From: an uncultured Lachnospiraceae bacterium
GTDB taxonomy: Bacteria; Bacillota; Clostridia; Lachnospirales; Lachnospiraceae
Direction of reading: 5' to 3'
NCBI GenBank assembly: GCA_900317585.1
Contig: ONHG01000023.1
Coordinates: 1 to 59,019 of the forward strand
Length of the DNA stretch: 59,019 nt
The number at the start of each line of letters is the position of its first letter. The stretch's first letter is position 1. The notes beneath the pieces were generated by a model. The model did no database searches. It saw only the letters and a program-made list of their open reading frames with translations, and was not told the DNA's origin. Positions 47,161-55,350 of this stretch are shown here, in pieces. Made by a program: the position numbers and the translations under genes.

Positions 47161-47931
47161 TTAAACCTTTAATGTGCTCAGATACTCCTTCTGCTGTGGC
47201 GTGATGCGATAGCTCTCACGCGCCTTTTGTATCGCCTTGTTGTGGCTCCAGCTATCCATGAGCTTTTCCTGCAGTATCGGCAGCACTGCATCATACTGCT
47301 TTGCAAGTGCCGTAGCGATATACCACGCCTTCATCATGTTTACATAATACTCCTCGGAACGGATTTTTGCTACATCTAAAGCATATTTTATATCAAAATC
47401 ATCATCGAGATATAGGCGCATCAAAGTGTCAATGCCATACCTTACAGTGTAGGGCTTATCCGAATCCAGCCACTCATATACATGCAAAAGAAGCTCATTT
47501 TTGTGCTTTTTGAACACAGACGGCACACCACTGTCGCAGGTCGCCCAGTTGTCTATGTATGGCAGGAATGCTTCCAGATAATCCAATGCCGTATCATAAT
47601 CCTTCATCTGCATAATCAGAAACATATGCAGGTTATTTTCCTCATAGTAGTAATGTGGCAGACTGTTTAGAAACTTTTCCACATTGTCACAGTCATTTTC
47701 CTTTACTGTATTACAGCCCAATTTTTCACCTCGAACCGACAAAAAGAGCCTGCTTCCACGAGCAAGCTCCTTTGCGTACTTTCTAAGCACTGGGACTCTT
47801 ATTCCTATTATGCGTTCTTTTTCAATATTGGGCATAAGCCTCGCATGAAATTCCCTGTAATTTTTATCCTGCAGCGCAAACAATTGCGTCCTTATATCCT
47901 CTATAATATCTGTTCTCATCAATTTATTCAT
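47161..47931 (-). CDS. DNA alkylation repair protein, AlkD-like HEAT-repeat glycosylase
   Basis: A 256-aa all-helical protein of the AlkD/AlkC type, which removes alkylated bases. The N-terminal FHARLMPNIEKERIIGIRVPVLRKYAKEL, the YYEENNLHMFLI helix, the IDNWATCDSG stretch (Trp and Asp of the active-site helix region) and the C-terminal SWSHNKAIQKARESYRITPQQKEYL are characteristic. ATG 47931 is chosen because GAGG stands 5-6 nt upstream; it is 7 bp after the stop of the membrane protein gene. Confidence 0.88.
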   Translation of the reverse strand: MNKLMRTDIIEDIRTQLFALQDKNYREFHARLMPNIEKERIIGIRVPVLRKYAKELARGSRLFLSVRGEKLGCNTVKENDCDNVEKFLNSLPHYYYEENNLHMFLIMQMKDYDTALDYLEAFLPYIDNWATCDSGVPSVFKKHKNELLLHVYEWLDSDKPYTVRYGIDTLMRLYLDDDFDIKYALDVAKIRSEEYYVNMMKAWYIATALAKQYDAVLPILQEKLMDSWSHNKAIQKARESYRITPQQKEYLSTLKV

Positions 47932-47938
47932 AAAATCC

Positions 47939-49570
47939 TCACTCGCGTATCTTGAAGGTGCGCGGCGCAATCCTGTACGCAAGTACACATGCCACAACAC
48001 AGTATACCACACTAAATGTAATCATGATACCTCCAAACTTAAGCGTGCTCATCCGAAGCTGAATCGTCATGTAGCATGCTATATATGTGAGTCCTGTTAT
48101 GACCTTATACATACCACTCTTTATCTCAGTCCCTGCATTATACGGCTGAAGCAGATAATAAATGACCAGATAATGCACAGAGAAAAACACGCTTTCTGCT
48201 GGGAAAACAAGAAACAAAATCAGATAATTCAGCGGGTTTTGCGTTCCATGCGAAATAAAAAGCATGGCAGAAAGTCCTGCTCCGAGTATCAGCGCCGGTG
48301 GCAAATTAATCTTTATTATTTCGCGAAGTCTGATGGTAAAAAGCTCAAGCACTGCCTTTGGCTTTCTATAAAACGGATAACACAAAAGACTGTGGTCACA
48401 ATTCATAAAAAGCGCCTGCGTATAGCCCATTCCACGGTTAATCAGATACATCCAAAATGTGGACATCCCCAGATTTTTAAGAAGCAGCTCTGCCGTATCC
48501 TTCCTAAAGCCTGGATCATCCAGATACAGCATCGCACCTATTCCTGCTGCAACAAGCAGAATACATATTGCGCAGACTCTCTTTACCGGTTTCCATAAAA
48601 GCCTTTTGTGTCTGTTTATAAAAACTGCATTAAGATATTCAAAGCCCTTCTTTTTCTCTATCCTGCTATTCTGTTCAAGGCTTTCCTTTTCTGTACTTAT
48701 GAGCTTTCGGTTCTTGTCAACATCCATATTCTGGGCAGACTCTACCATGCTGTCCATATCCTTAAGTATCTGTCCGTAGACTATACGGTATTTGTCAAAC
48801 GTAACAATCCTTCTGCACGAAAATACTCCAATGACAATGACAAAAAGCATAAGAACAAACAGTGCAGAAACCGGCGGACAAAATCCCAGAGCCGGAAGTC
48901 CATAAGCTGCAGTCAGAAATAAAATCACAAGTATCACCTTAAAGGAGCCAAGCCTGTTTTCACTGACATTGATTTTTATTTTACCATGATTATGATTCTC
49001 ATATGACCATAAAATAAAGGCAGATACTGTGAGCTTAGCACAGACCACAAACAATGGTACTATGAGCATTACATACACCGGAACATTGCTTAACAACCCG
49101 AATATTAAGCCAAATACTAAAAATCCAATCAGGATTTTACAAAGCTCATAAGCATAATTAACTATTGCAAACTCTCTCGCATCAATCCTCAGCAAAACAA
49201 CCGCATAGTATTTATCCTTTGACGGGTCAAATATAAAGGTATTTAACAAAGCTCCTATAAACGTGAGGAAAAACAGTATATTTACAAATGCCTCCCTCTG
49301 CGGTGTCTTTGAAAAAAGTGCCGAAACCATAAATATCATAAAAAATATATATATGAATTTACCGATAAATCCTGATATAATTTCCCAGATAACTGAGAGG
49401 ATACTAACAACAAGCTTAAATCCGCCTGCTGCATAAAGACTCTCCGGCAGGATTTTTTTGATAACCGGTATCTGCTTAAAACCATAATATATACTGTTAA
49501 TACGATATGTATTTTTTAATGAAAACGATATGCGAAGCGTTTTCATCATCGAATTTCCCCTTGATTTCAT
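47939..49570 (-). CDS. ABC transporter membrane subunit, polytopic (543 aa)
   Basis: A large membrane protein with about twelve hydrophobic segments, including FIYIFFMIFMVSALF, VPVYVMLIVPLFVV, ILVILFLTAAYGLPAL and FSVVYCVVACVLAY, and a soluble loop in the middle (about 260-330). It begins at ATG 49570 with GGAGG before it and overlaps the ATPase gene by one base (TGATG), so the two form a two-component ABC system. The fold resembles multi-helix permeases of the ABC-2 group, and the substrate is unknown. An unassigned lone domain cannot be ruled out. Confidence 0.75.
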   Translation of the reverse strand: MKSRGNSMMKTLRISFSLKNTYRINSIYYGFKQIPVIKKILPESLYAAGGFKLVVSILSVIWEIISGFIGKFIYIFFMIFMVSALFSKTPQREAFVNILFFLTFIGALLNTFIFDPSKDKYYAVVLLRIDAREFAIVNYAYELCKILIGFLVFGLIFGLLSNVPVYVMLIVPLFVVCAKLTVSAFILWSYENHNHGKIKINVSENRLGSFKVILVILFLTAAYGLPALGFCPPVSALFVLMLFVIVIGVFSCRRIVTFDKYRIVYGQILKDMDSMVESAQNMDVDKNRKLISTEKESLEQNSRIEKKKGFEYLNAVFINRHKRLLWKPVKRVCAICILLVAAGIGAMLYLDDPGFRKDTAELLLKNLGMSTFWMYLINRGMGYTQALFMNCDHSLLCYPFYRKPKAVLELFTIRLREIIKINLPPALILGAGLSAMLFISHGTQNPLNYLILFLVFPAESVFFSVHYLVIYYLLQPYNAGTEIKSGMYKVITGLTYIACYMTIQLRMSTLKFGGIMITFSVVYCVVACVLAYRIAPRTFKIRE

Positions 49571-50307
49571 CACTTCCTCCTGTCAAAGGCCTCAGGTGTC
49601 ACATCATACGCCTCATCCTTCAATGCCGCAATAATCTTTTCCTTAAACTGCTCCTCCCCAAGGTTCTCATTGTCCACAACCTCAAGCTCTCCGTGACTCA
49701 AAAGCACAATAACATCACACAAATCAAGTGCAAGATCCATAATATGCGTAGAAAAAATAGTAATCCTTCCGTCCTTTTTTGCACGCAGAAGCTGCTTCAT
49801 CTCCTCTGCCACTACCACATCAAGAGATGTAAGTGGCTCATCAAGCAGCAAAATATCCGGCTCCGCTATCATGTTTACAAGCATCTGCATCTTGTTTTTC
49901 ATGCCATGTGAATAATCCTTCATCAAGCGATCCCTGTCCTCAGGTTCAATCCTCATCTCATCAAAATATACATCAAGCGGTTTTATTAGTGACATTGTAT
50001 CGCTATTGATATCTATAAAAAACTTAAGGAACTCCCTTGCTGTCAGGAACTCCGGCACAGTCGGCGCCGAGAGCACATATCCCACGTGCTCCGGAATCAC
50101 CTGTTGCTTCTGGCCATTCTTTATCAGATAACACTCACCTGCATCCTTGGTAATATCTGAATTGATGCAATTGAACAGTGTTGTCTTTCCTGCTCCGTTT
50201 CGTCCGAGCAGTCCGTAAATCTTTCCCTCCTCAAACGTAAAATTGATGTCTCTTAGCACCTGCTTTTTCTCAAAGCTCTTTGCCAGATGATCGATTGTAA
50301 ATTCCAT
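49570..50307 (-). CDS. ABC transporter ATP-binding protein
   Basis: A 245-aa ATPase with GRNGAGKTT (Walker A, about 35-43), a shifted signature (DYSHGMKNKMQ rather than LSGGQ) and Walker B ILLLDEPLTSLD; H-loop FSTHIMD follows. GGAGG precedes the ATG. It pairs with the membrane subunit at 47939. The non-canonical signature is like that of CcmA/NatA-type ATPases. Confidence 0.92.
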   Translation of the reverse strand: MEFTIDHLAKSFEKKQVLRDINFTFEEGKIYGLLGRNGAGKTTLFNCINSDITKDAGECYLIKNGQKQQVIPEHVGYVLSAPTVPEFLTAREFLKFFIDINSDTMSLIKPLDVYFDEMRIEPEDRDRLMKDYSHGMKNKMQMLVNMIAEPDILLLDEPLTSLDVVVAEEMKQLLRAKKDGRITIFSTHIMDLALDLCDVIVLLSHGELEVVDNENLGEEQFKEKIIAALKDEAYDVTPEAFDRRK

Positions 50308-50343
50308 AATGCCCTCCTCATAATATTTACTATTTTCTCTATA

Positions 50344-51351
50344 TTAATTCTGCCAACAAATCTTTCCCTCCGTAATAACAGGATATCTGATAAGCAGCTT
50401 CTCATCAAGATTCTCCCTGTTCATGTCTACCGCTGTGATCTGGCTATTGTCATATGTGGTGTAATAGTAGATTCCCTTGTCGCAGTTGCAGCATGAGGTG
50501 TAGAGCGTAATCTCATATTTGCCCTCTGTCACCTCGCACAGGCCTCTCTGCTGGTCTACAGAGCCTAATATGTGGAAGAACTGGCTCACACTTGCATTCT
50601 CACTGTCATCCGATTTGGAGTTTTGCTTTGTGAATGCCACACGTACAAAGCGTGACTGCGATGATAAATCTCCCGGCAGTCCCAGGCCTCCCATTCCGCG
50701 GCTGTATGCACTAAGCTCCACTCCCGGTGCAAATGTATTTTCAGGCTGCTTTGTGGATAAGCCTCTGTAATTATTGAGTGCTGCCATCTGATATGGGAAT
50801 GGCGGATTGTTTGTGAGCACACCTACCGGATTGTCGTAAACATGCATACCGTCTGCCATCGACTCCACCACAATGCACTCATTTTTGTCGGCTATAATCC
50901 AGTGAAGCTGTGCAACCGGAAGCTGACTGCTAAATGGTGTATCTACCAGTAAAATACGATTTAATTTTTCCTTTGCATCCGCTACCGTAGCGCATAGTGA
51001 CAGTATCCACGGTATAAACTCAAACTGTGCCACCTTTGTCTTTGCAATGCTGCATGTGCCATTCTCGCATGAGCTGTTTTCGTCTGCTGCCGCATACGCT
51101 GCATTTCCCACGAAATTCAGTCCTGCCATACCGAGTCCCTTTTCATTTACAGCATCATAGTAAAGAGGATAGTCACCTGCCACATGTGCCATTCCAATGA
51201 TTGCATAATGGTTTTCAAGCTTTCCCGAATGCCTGAAATTAAACACATAGTTTCGCGGTGTTACCGTAATCTCATCTCCATATGAAAATTCGTAGTCGAG
51301 TGTTCTTCCAAAATAGAAATCCTTTGTTTTATAAGCTGCTGCTGTACACAT
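50344..51351 (-). CDS. Bile salt hydrolase (choloylglycine hydrolase)
   Basis: A 335-aa Ntn hydrolase that removes glycine or taurine from conjugated bile acids. Catalytic residues are all in place: Cys2 (exposed after Met removal), Arg16, Asp19, Asn79, Asn181 and Arg234. GLNF, LTNNPPFPYQM, LPGDLSSQSRFVRVAF and the C-terminal YTTYDNSQITAVDMNRENLD match clostridial enzymes strongly. A short Cys-containing insertion (ENSSCENGTC, about 91-100) is unusual. GGAGGT precedes the ATG. It marks an intestinal habitat. It stands alone, with an ABC pair downstream on the same strand. Confidence 0.95.
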   Translation of the reverse strand: MCTAAAYKTKDFYFGRTLDYEFSYGDEITVTPRNYVFNFRHSGKLENHYAIIGMAHVAGDYPLYYDAVNEKGLGMAGLNFVGNAAYAAADENSSCENGTCSIAKTKVAQFEFIPWILSLCATVADAKEKLNRILLVDTPFSSQLPVAQLHWIIADKNECIVVESMADGMHVYDNPVGVLTNNPPFPYQMAALNNYRGLSTKQPENTFAPGVELSAYSRGMGGLGLPGDLSSQSRFVRVAFTKQNSKSDDSENASVSQFFHILGSVDQQRGLCEVTEGKYEITLYTSCCNCDKGIYYYTTYDNSQITAVDMNRENLDEKLLIRYPVITEGKICWQN

Positions 51352-51526
51352 AATTATGACCTCCTTGTTATGCTGCCATACTTAATCAGTATCTCTTATA
51401 TTGTAGAGTACTATACATCATATTTGCAATTATTTCAAGCCACACACACCTTCCTGGGCTACTTCATAGTCAACTTCAATATCACTTCAAACAAATCTGA
51501 TTTTTATTGAAGTATTTGAACAAAAA

Positions 51527-51556
51527 GCAGCAACCGGTCTGATATCCGGCTGCTGC
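51527..51556 (-). terminator. Terminator after the chorismate mutase-shikimate kinase gene
   Basis: GCAGCAGCCGG and CCGGTTGCTGC form the stem on the minus strand, followed by TTTTTG. Confidence 0.88.
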
Positions 51557-51583
51557 CTTAATATGTGCTGTGCTATTCCTGTA

Positions 51584-52387
51584 TTATGCCTGTTTATTGT
51601 CCTGCTTATTATCAAGTGCGATAAGCTTTGCAATGATTTCCTCGCATATCTGTGTAACATTCTTGCCATCTGTAGCAACTGTTACATCTGCCACTGCCTC
51701 ATAGCGCTCCTTTCGCTTTTCCATGAGGCCGCTGATATACTCAACATTCATGTTGCCGTTTAGTATCGGGCGCTCGTCACTATCCTTTACCCGCTCGTAG
51801 ATAGTCTCAGGCTTTGCTGTAAGAAGAACTACACGGCCGTTTTTCTTCATATGATCTGCGTTTTCCTCTCTCATGACAACACCACCACCGCAGGAAACGA
51901 TAGTCTGCTTTCTCTTCTGAAGCTCTATAAGTGTGTTGCTCTCTAAGTTTCTGAAATATGCCTCACCGAACTCATCAAATATTTCTGAGATTGACATGCC
52001 ACGATTCTCAACAATCATCTGATCCATCTCGACACGGTCCATCTCGAGCTTATCCTTTAATTCTCCTGCTACAGTGCTCTTTCCTGCACCCATGAAACCG
52101 ATCAGGAAGATATTGTAATCGAAAAGGCTCTTTGCCTGGATACGACGGCTGTTCTTCATGATATACTTAAAAATATCAAGTATCTCTTCCTCAAATTCAT
52201 TGTCGAAAAGCTTTGCCGCAAGTGCATCTGTCTGCTTTTTCTCCTGCTCCGGCTGTAAGATTGGGATTCCTGTTGCCTTCTTATATGATATAATCTCCTG
52301 AATGTGTGACATTCTGACCGCAAGCTGCTTAATTATTATATCGTCACATTCTCCAATCTTTGCGCGGATTTCCTCGATTTTGTCCAT
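51584..52387 (-). CDS. aroK: Chorismate mutase-shikimate kinase fusion
   Basis: A 267-aa bifunctional protein. Residues 1-85 form a type II chorismate mutase helix bundle (IRAKIGECDDIIIKQLAVRM, YKKATGIPILQPEQEK). Residues 92-267 are a shikimate kinase with Walker A FMGAGKST (98-105), the shikimate-binding DQMIV (family D-x-D replaced by E-M-D-Q), GEAYFRNLE, SCGGGVV and the lid DERPIL. It would make shikimate 3-phosphate and, later in the pathway, prephenate. The gene follows aroD on the same strand after an interval that contains a gene remnant. No chorismate-binding partner is nearby. Confidence 0.92.
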   Translation of the reverse strand: MDKIEEIRAKIGECDDIIIKQLAVRMSHIQEIISYKKATGIPILQPEQEKKQTDALAAKLFDNEFEEEILDIFKYIMKNSRRIQAKSLFDYNIFLIGFMGAGKSTVAGELKDKLEMDRVEMDQMIVENRGMSISEIFDEFGEAYFRNLESNTLIELQKRKQTIVSCGGGVVMREENADHMKKNGRVVLLTAKPETIYERVKDSDERPILNGNMNVEYISGLMEKRKERYEAVADVTVATDGKNVTQICEEIIAKLIALDNKQDNKQA

Positions 52388-52574
52388 GGTGTATCTCCTT
52401 ACTTATGTGTGGTTTTCATATTGGATTGTGATATTTAGCGAAATATCGTCAAATTATAATTATTATAACTTCACATTATAGTATTTTGTATTTTTGATAA
52501 CCACAAATTTCTTAGTCATAGTATAACAAGACTTTACCAATTTATCAAGCAAAATATTTTAATGCTTTAAAGTG

Positions 52575-52697
52575 TTATTGTGTCAGATATGCATCCACAA
52601 TATCAGACGACACATTTTTCTCAATCGATTCATATATAGGCTGACACTCCTTGCGAATCTGCTCATGCACTTCATCGCTTAAAGTAATGGGCGCCAT
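52575..52697 (-). pseudogene. 40-residue remnant, possibly a TRAP transporter DctP C-terminus
   Basis: A short frame reads TLSDEVHEQIRKECQPIY followed by ESIEKNVSSDIVDAYLTQ and a stop. The pattern resembles the end of DctP-type solute-binding proteins (x-W/R-x-A/E-C-x-P-x-Y ... G-x-D-x-V). It has no ribosome site at its Met and no domain start, so it looks like a deletion scar. The rest of 52388-52731 shows nothing else. Confidence 0.4.
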
Positions 52698-52731
52698 TTT
52701 ATTTTATTGCATGGTTTTATACAAGCTTTTC

Positions 52732-53493
52732 TTACATGCTCTTATGAAGTAATCCAAGTACCGTAGACAGATCCTCTACTCCCATCTGTCCGGGTGCAGA
52801 TGCTTTCTTTGCGGCACCGAATGTCATTGAAGATCCGAATACCTCACCGCAGAGACGGCTTATAACACCTGTGCCTGCCATTGACATTGTGATGATTGGT
52901 CTGTCAGCGTAATCTGTAACCATTTCCTCTGTAGCTGAAAGAAGTGTGAGTACGTCTCGCTTATTCTGTGGCATAACTGCAATCTTAGGGATATCAGCTC
53001 CCATATCCTGCATCTTGCGAAGTCTGTAAACAATATCAGACTGTGCAGGAGTCTTGAAGAAGTCATGGTTTGAAGCGATAACTCTTGCACCTGCAGCATG
53101 TACGCCGTCAATGATTTTCTTTACAATCTCATCACCTGTAAAAATCTCTACATCTACAAAATCAACGTATCCTGTCTGTGCAGCCTTGATATTAAGCCTG
53201 GCATAAGCCTCAGGCTCGATTGCTTTCTCTCCGCCCTCTTTTGAAGTACGGAATGTCATAAGGATTGGAATATTTCCGAGAGCATCACGAAGCTCCTTTA
53301 ATACTTCCTCAACCTTGTCAAATTCGAATACATTCTCGAACCAGTCAACACGCCACTCAACCATATCAACAGGGATAGAGTCAAATGTCTTTGCCTCTGC
53401 GATGATGTCGTCTTTTGTAACGCCTACGATAGGAACGATGATTTTAGGTGCGCCCGCACCGATTTCAATATCTCTAACCTTAATGGTGTTCAT
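52732..53493 (-). CDS. aroD: 3-dehydroquinate dehydratase, type I
   Basis: A 253-aa Schiff-base enzyme converting 3-dehydroquinate to 3-dehydroshikimate. The His in VIASNHDF and the Schiff-base Lys in PKIAVMPQNKRDV are visible, as are VDMVEWRVDWFE and the C-terminal GASMTFG-type segment (FGSSMTFGAAKKASAPGQMGVEDL). AGAAAGG precedes the ATG. It lies between the aroK fusion and aroE, with decayed genes on both sides. Confidence 0.96.
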   Translation of the reverse strand: MNTIKVRDIEIGAGAPKIIVPIVGVTKDDIIAEAKTFDSIPVDMVEWRVDWFENVFEFDKVEEVLKELRDALGNIPILMTFRTSKEGGEKAIEPEAYARLNIKAAQTGYVDFVDVEIFTGDEIVKKIIDGVHAAGARVIASNHDFFKTPAQSDIVYRLRKMQDMGADIPKIAVMPQNKRDVLTLLSATEEMVTDYADRPIITMSMAGTGVISRLCGEVFGSSMTFGAAKKASAPGQMGVEDLSTVLGLLHKSM

Positions 53494-53644
53494 GATTTTT
53501 CCTTTCTTACCTTGTATTAGACTGTATGATAATTATACTCCCCAGTATAATTTAATGTACCAAAACATTCCATACATAAAACTATATTTGCCGCGTGGTT
53601 AACTTCATATTTTTTCTGAGGAATACACTGTATGCCAGGCCGGC

Positions 53645-53659
53645 TCCCATAGTATGGGA
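53645..53659 (-). other. Small palindrome after the membrane-protein remnant
   Basis: TCCCATA and TATGGGA pair around a single G. It may be a relic of the terminator of the deleted gene at 53675-53779. Confidence 0.3.
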
Positions 53660-53674
53660 AGTTTGAGTAACGTA

Positions 53675-53779
53675 TTAATCCTCTTTAGACAGCTCTACCA
53701 TCTTAGTATAGCGCAGGTTTACGAATAATCCAAGTACCACGCCGATTGCTGTGAGCACGATGTTCACTTCGTTAAAAAC
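53675..53779 (-). pseudogene. Remnant of a membrane transporter C-terminus
   Basis: The frame reads NEVNIVLTAIGVVLGLFVN followed by LRYTKMVELSKED and a stop: one hydrophobic helix and a charged tail, as at the end of MFS-type transporters. It is open only for 34 codons, lacks a start and is preceded by a stop, so it is a fragment. Identity as MFS is a guess. Confidence 0.45.
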
Positions 53780-53980
53780 TTAACAACCTTTGATAATGAT
53801 ATTATAACGCATTATTTTTGGTACTTCTAATGCTTATTTTGTTATTTTTTAATAGTATTACTGTACTAATCATGTTATAAGATGCACAAATTTAGGCTAT
53901 AACATTTGTAATTCATAGACTATATCTATTATTTTATGGAGATTTATGCATGACACTCAATCAATTAAGTTATTTTTAAT

Positions 53981-54160
53981 ATGAAGGGACAGAAAATCGC
54001 CATCATCGGCGGTGGTGCCGTAGGCCTTGACGTGAAGGAATTATTCACAGAAAGAGGCGCAGAGGTAACAATGGTTGAGATGCTTCCAATGATTGGAAAC
54101 GGACTTGCCCCTGTCACAAAGTGTGACACAAACGTGCCTGCCCGTCACGATTATTTATAA
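53981..54160 (+). pseudogene. Remnant of an FAD/NAD(P)-binding oxidoreductase
   Basis: A 59-residue frame carries KIAIIGGGAVGLDVKELF and RGAEVTMVEMLPMIGNGL, the NAD(P)-binding Rossmann strand-helix of NADH:flavin oxidoreductases of the 2,4-dienoyl-CoA reductase/BaiCD type. The rest of such proteins (over 600 aa) is missing and the frame ends in an unrelated tail. It is on the opposite strand to its neighbours and has no ribosome site. The AT-rich stretch 53780-53980 shows nothing. Confidence 0.6.
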
Positions 54161-54201
54161 ATTCTCCTTTAAAATAATAAACCTATAAAAACTCCTAAAA
54201 A

Positions 54202-54233
54202 ACAACAGCTCGCGGGAAACCGCGAGCTGTTGT
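54202..54233 (-). terminator. Strong terminator after aroE
   Basis: A perfect 14-bp stem, ACAACAGCTCGCGG with its complement, closed by a GAAA tetraloop and flanked by A/T runs. It works in both directions. Confidence 0.93.
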
Positions 54234-54292
54234 TTTATCATATTCCTGTATAACAGGAAGCTATCTAATGATATTGTAATAAGAACTTAAAT

Positions 54293-55162
54293 CTAGCTGA
54301 AGAACAGTTTCTTCACATCATCAACCGGCATATCCTGTCCTGTGTAAAGCTTGAATGCTGCGACACCCTGCCATAATAGCATTCCCTTTCCGCCTACGCA
54401 TGTGCAGCCTGCCTCTTTTGCTTCGCGAAGAAGCTTTGTCTCCTCCGGATTGTAAACTGCATCTGCAACTACAAGCCCCGGTCTGAAAGCTGAAAGATCT
54501 TTTACCACGCTCTGATCATCGAGAGGCTTCATGCCAACGATTGTTGCATTTGCAAAGATATCGCTTGACTGGATTTCCTCTGTCATCTTGGCTGTATCAT
54601 CAATATCGTATACATTTACAACACATTCAGGAACTGCTTTTTTGATCTTCTCTGCAGTCTGTAGTGTACGCTCGAAGAAAGCATCATTTTTGTTGAAAAT
54701 AGTAATCTCACGAGCTCCGTCCAATGCGCACTGCACCTGGATAGCTGTAGCAGCTCCGCCGCCTCCGGCAACTGTGATTTTCTTTCCTTTGATGTCAATT
54801 CCGTGATCCTTTAAGTTGTGTACGAATCCCTCACCATCTGTGATGTGTCCTGTAAGCTTGCCGTTGTCATTTACTATAGTGTTTATGGCTCCGATAATCT
54901 GGGCTGCCGGTGAAAGCTCGTCCATGTACTTTGCAGCCTCTACCTTATCAGGCATGGTCACATTACATCCACGCATGTTGAAGGTCTTCATTGCTGCAAT
55001 AGCATCCTTAACCTTGTCTTCTTTTATATCAAATGCAACGTATGCATAGTCCAGACCGAGTTTTTCAAAACTGTAATTGTACATAGCCGGTGAACCCGAA
55101 TGACCGACCGGTGATCCTATGAGTGCTAATAAGCCTGTATGACCTGAAATACGCTTTTCCAT
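54293..55162 (-). CDS. aroE: Shikimate dehydrogenase
   Basis: A 289-aa NADP(H)-dependent enzyme reducing 3-dehydroshikimate to shikimate. Substrate motif LIGSPVGHSGSPAMYN (12-27), catalytic Lys in GCNVTMPDK (canonical NVTIPHK), the Asn/Asp of AINTIVN and TDGEGFV, the dinucleotide loop VAGGGGAATAIQ (canonical GAGGAA) and C-terminal GGKGMLLWQGVAAFKLYTG are seen. The coenzyme loop GGGGAA and MPDK are variants found in some quinate/shikimate dehydrogenases of the clostridia, so a catabolic role is possible. It is first in the aro group and has its own terminator. Confidence 0.95.
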   Translation of the reverse strand: MEKRISGHTGLLALIGSPVGHSGSPAMYNYSFEKLGLDYAYVAFDIKEDKVKDAIAAMKTFNMRGCNVTMPDKVEAAKYMDELSPAAQIIGAINTIVNDNGKLTGHITDGEGFVHNLKDHGIDIKGKKITVAGGGGAATAIQVQCALDGAREITIFNKNDAFFERTLQTAEKIKKAVPECVVNVYDIDDTAKMTEEIQSSDIFANATIVGMKPLDDQSVVKDLSAFRPGLVVADAVYNPEETKLLREAKEAGCTCVGGKGMLLWQGVAAFKLYTGQDMPVDDVKKLFFS

Positions 55163-55251
55163 TGTAAATCCTCCTAAGTGTTTCGTTTTGTATTATGATA
55201 ACTCTTTTATAAGACATGCGCAAGCACTTTTTCCATTTAAAGCGTTAAAGT

Positions 55252-55335
55252 TTATTTTATTCTTTTCCTCATCTTTATATATTCACGAAATACAGGTCTG
55301 ATTGGCTCAGAAATATCCTCCGGAATATCATCCAC
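55252..55335 (-). CDS. Possible 27-aa small protein after the AAA/PD-(D/E)XK gene
   Basis: GTG 55335 begins VDDIPEDISEPIRPVF then REYIKMRKRIK, with AAAGG 9 nt upstream. It is also in frame with the stop codon of the preceding gene, so a C-terminal extension lost by a nonsense change is an alternative. The acidic-then-basic composition looks coding; length makes it uncertain. Confidence 0.35.
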   Translation of the reverse strand: MDDIPEDISEPIRPVFREYIKMRKRIK

Positions 55336-55350
55336 ATCTTGTGTCCTTTC

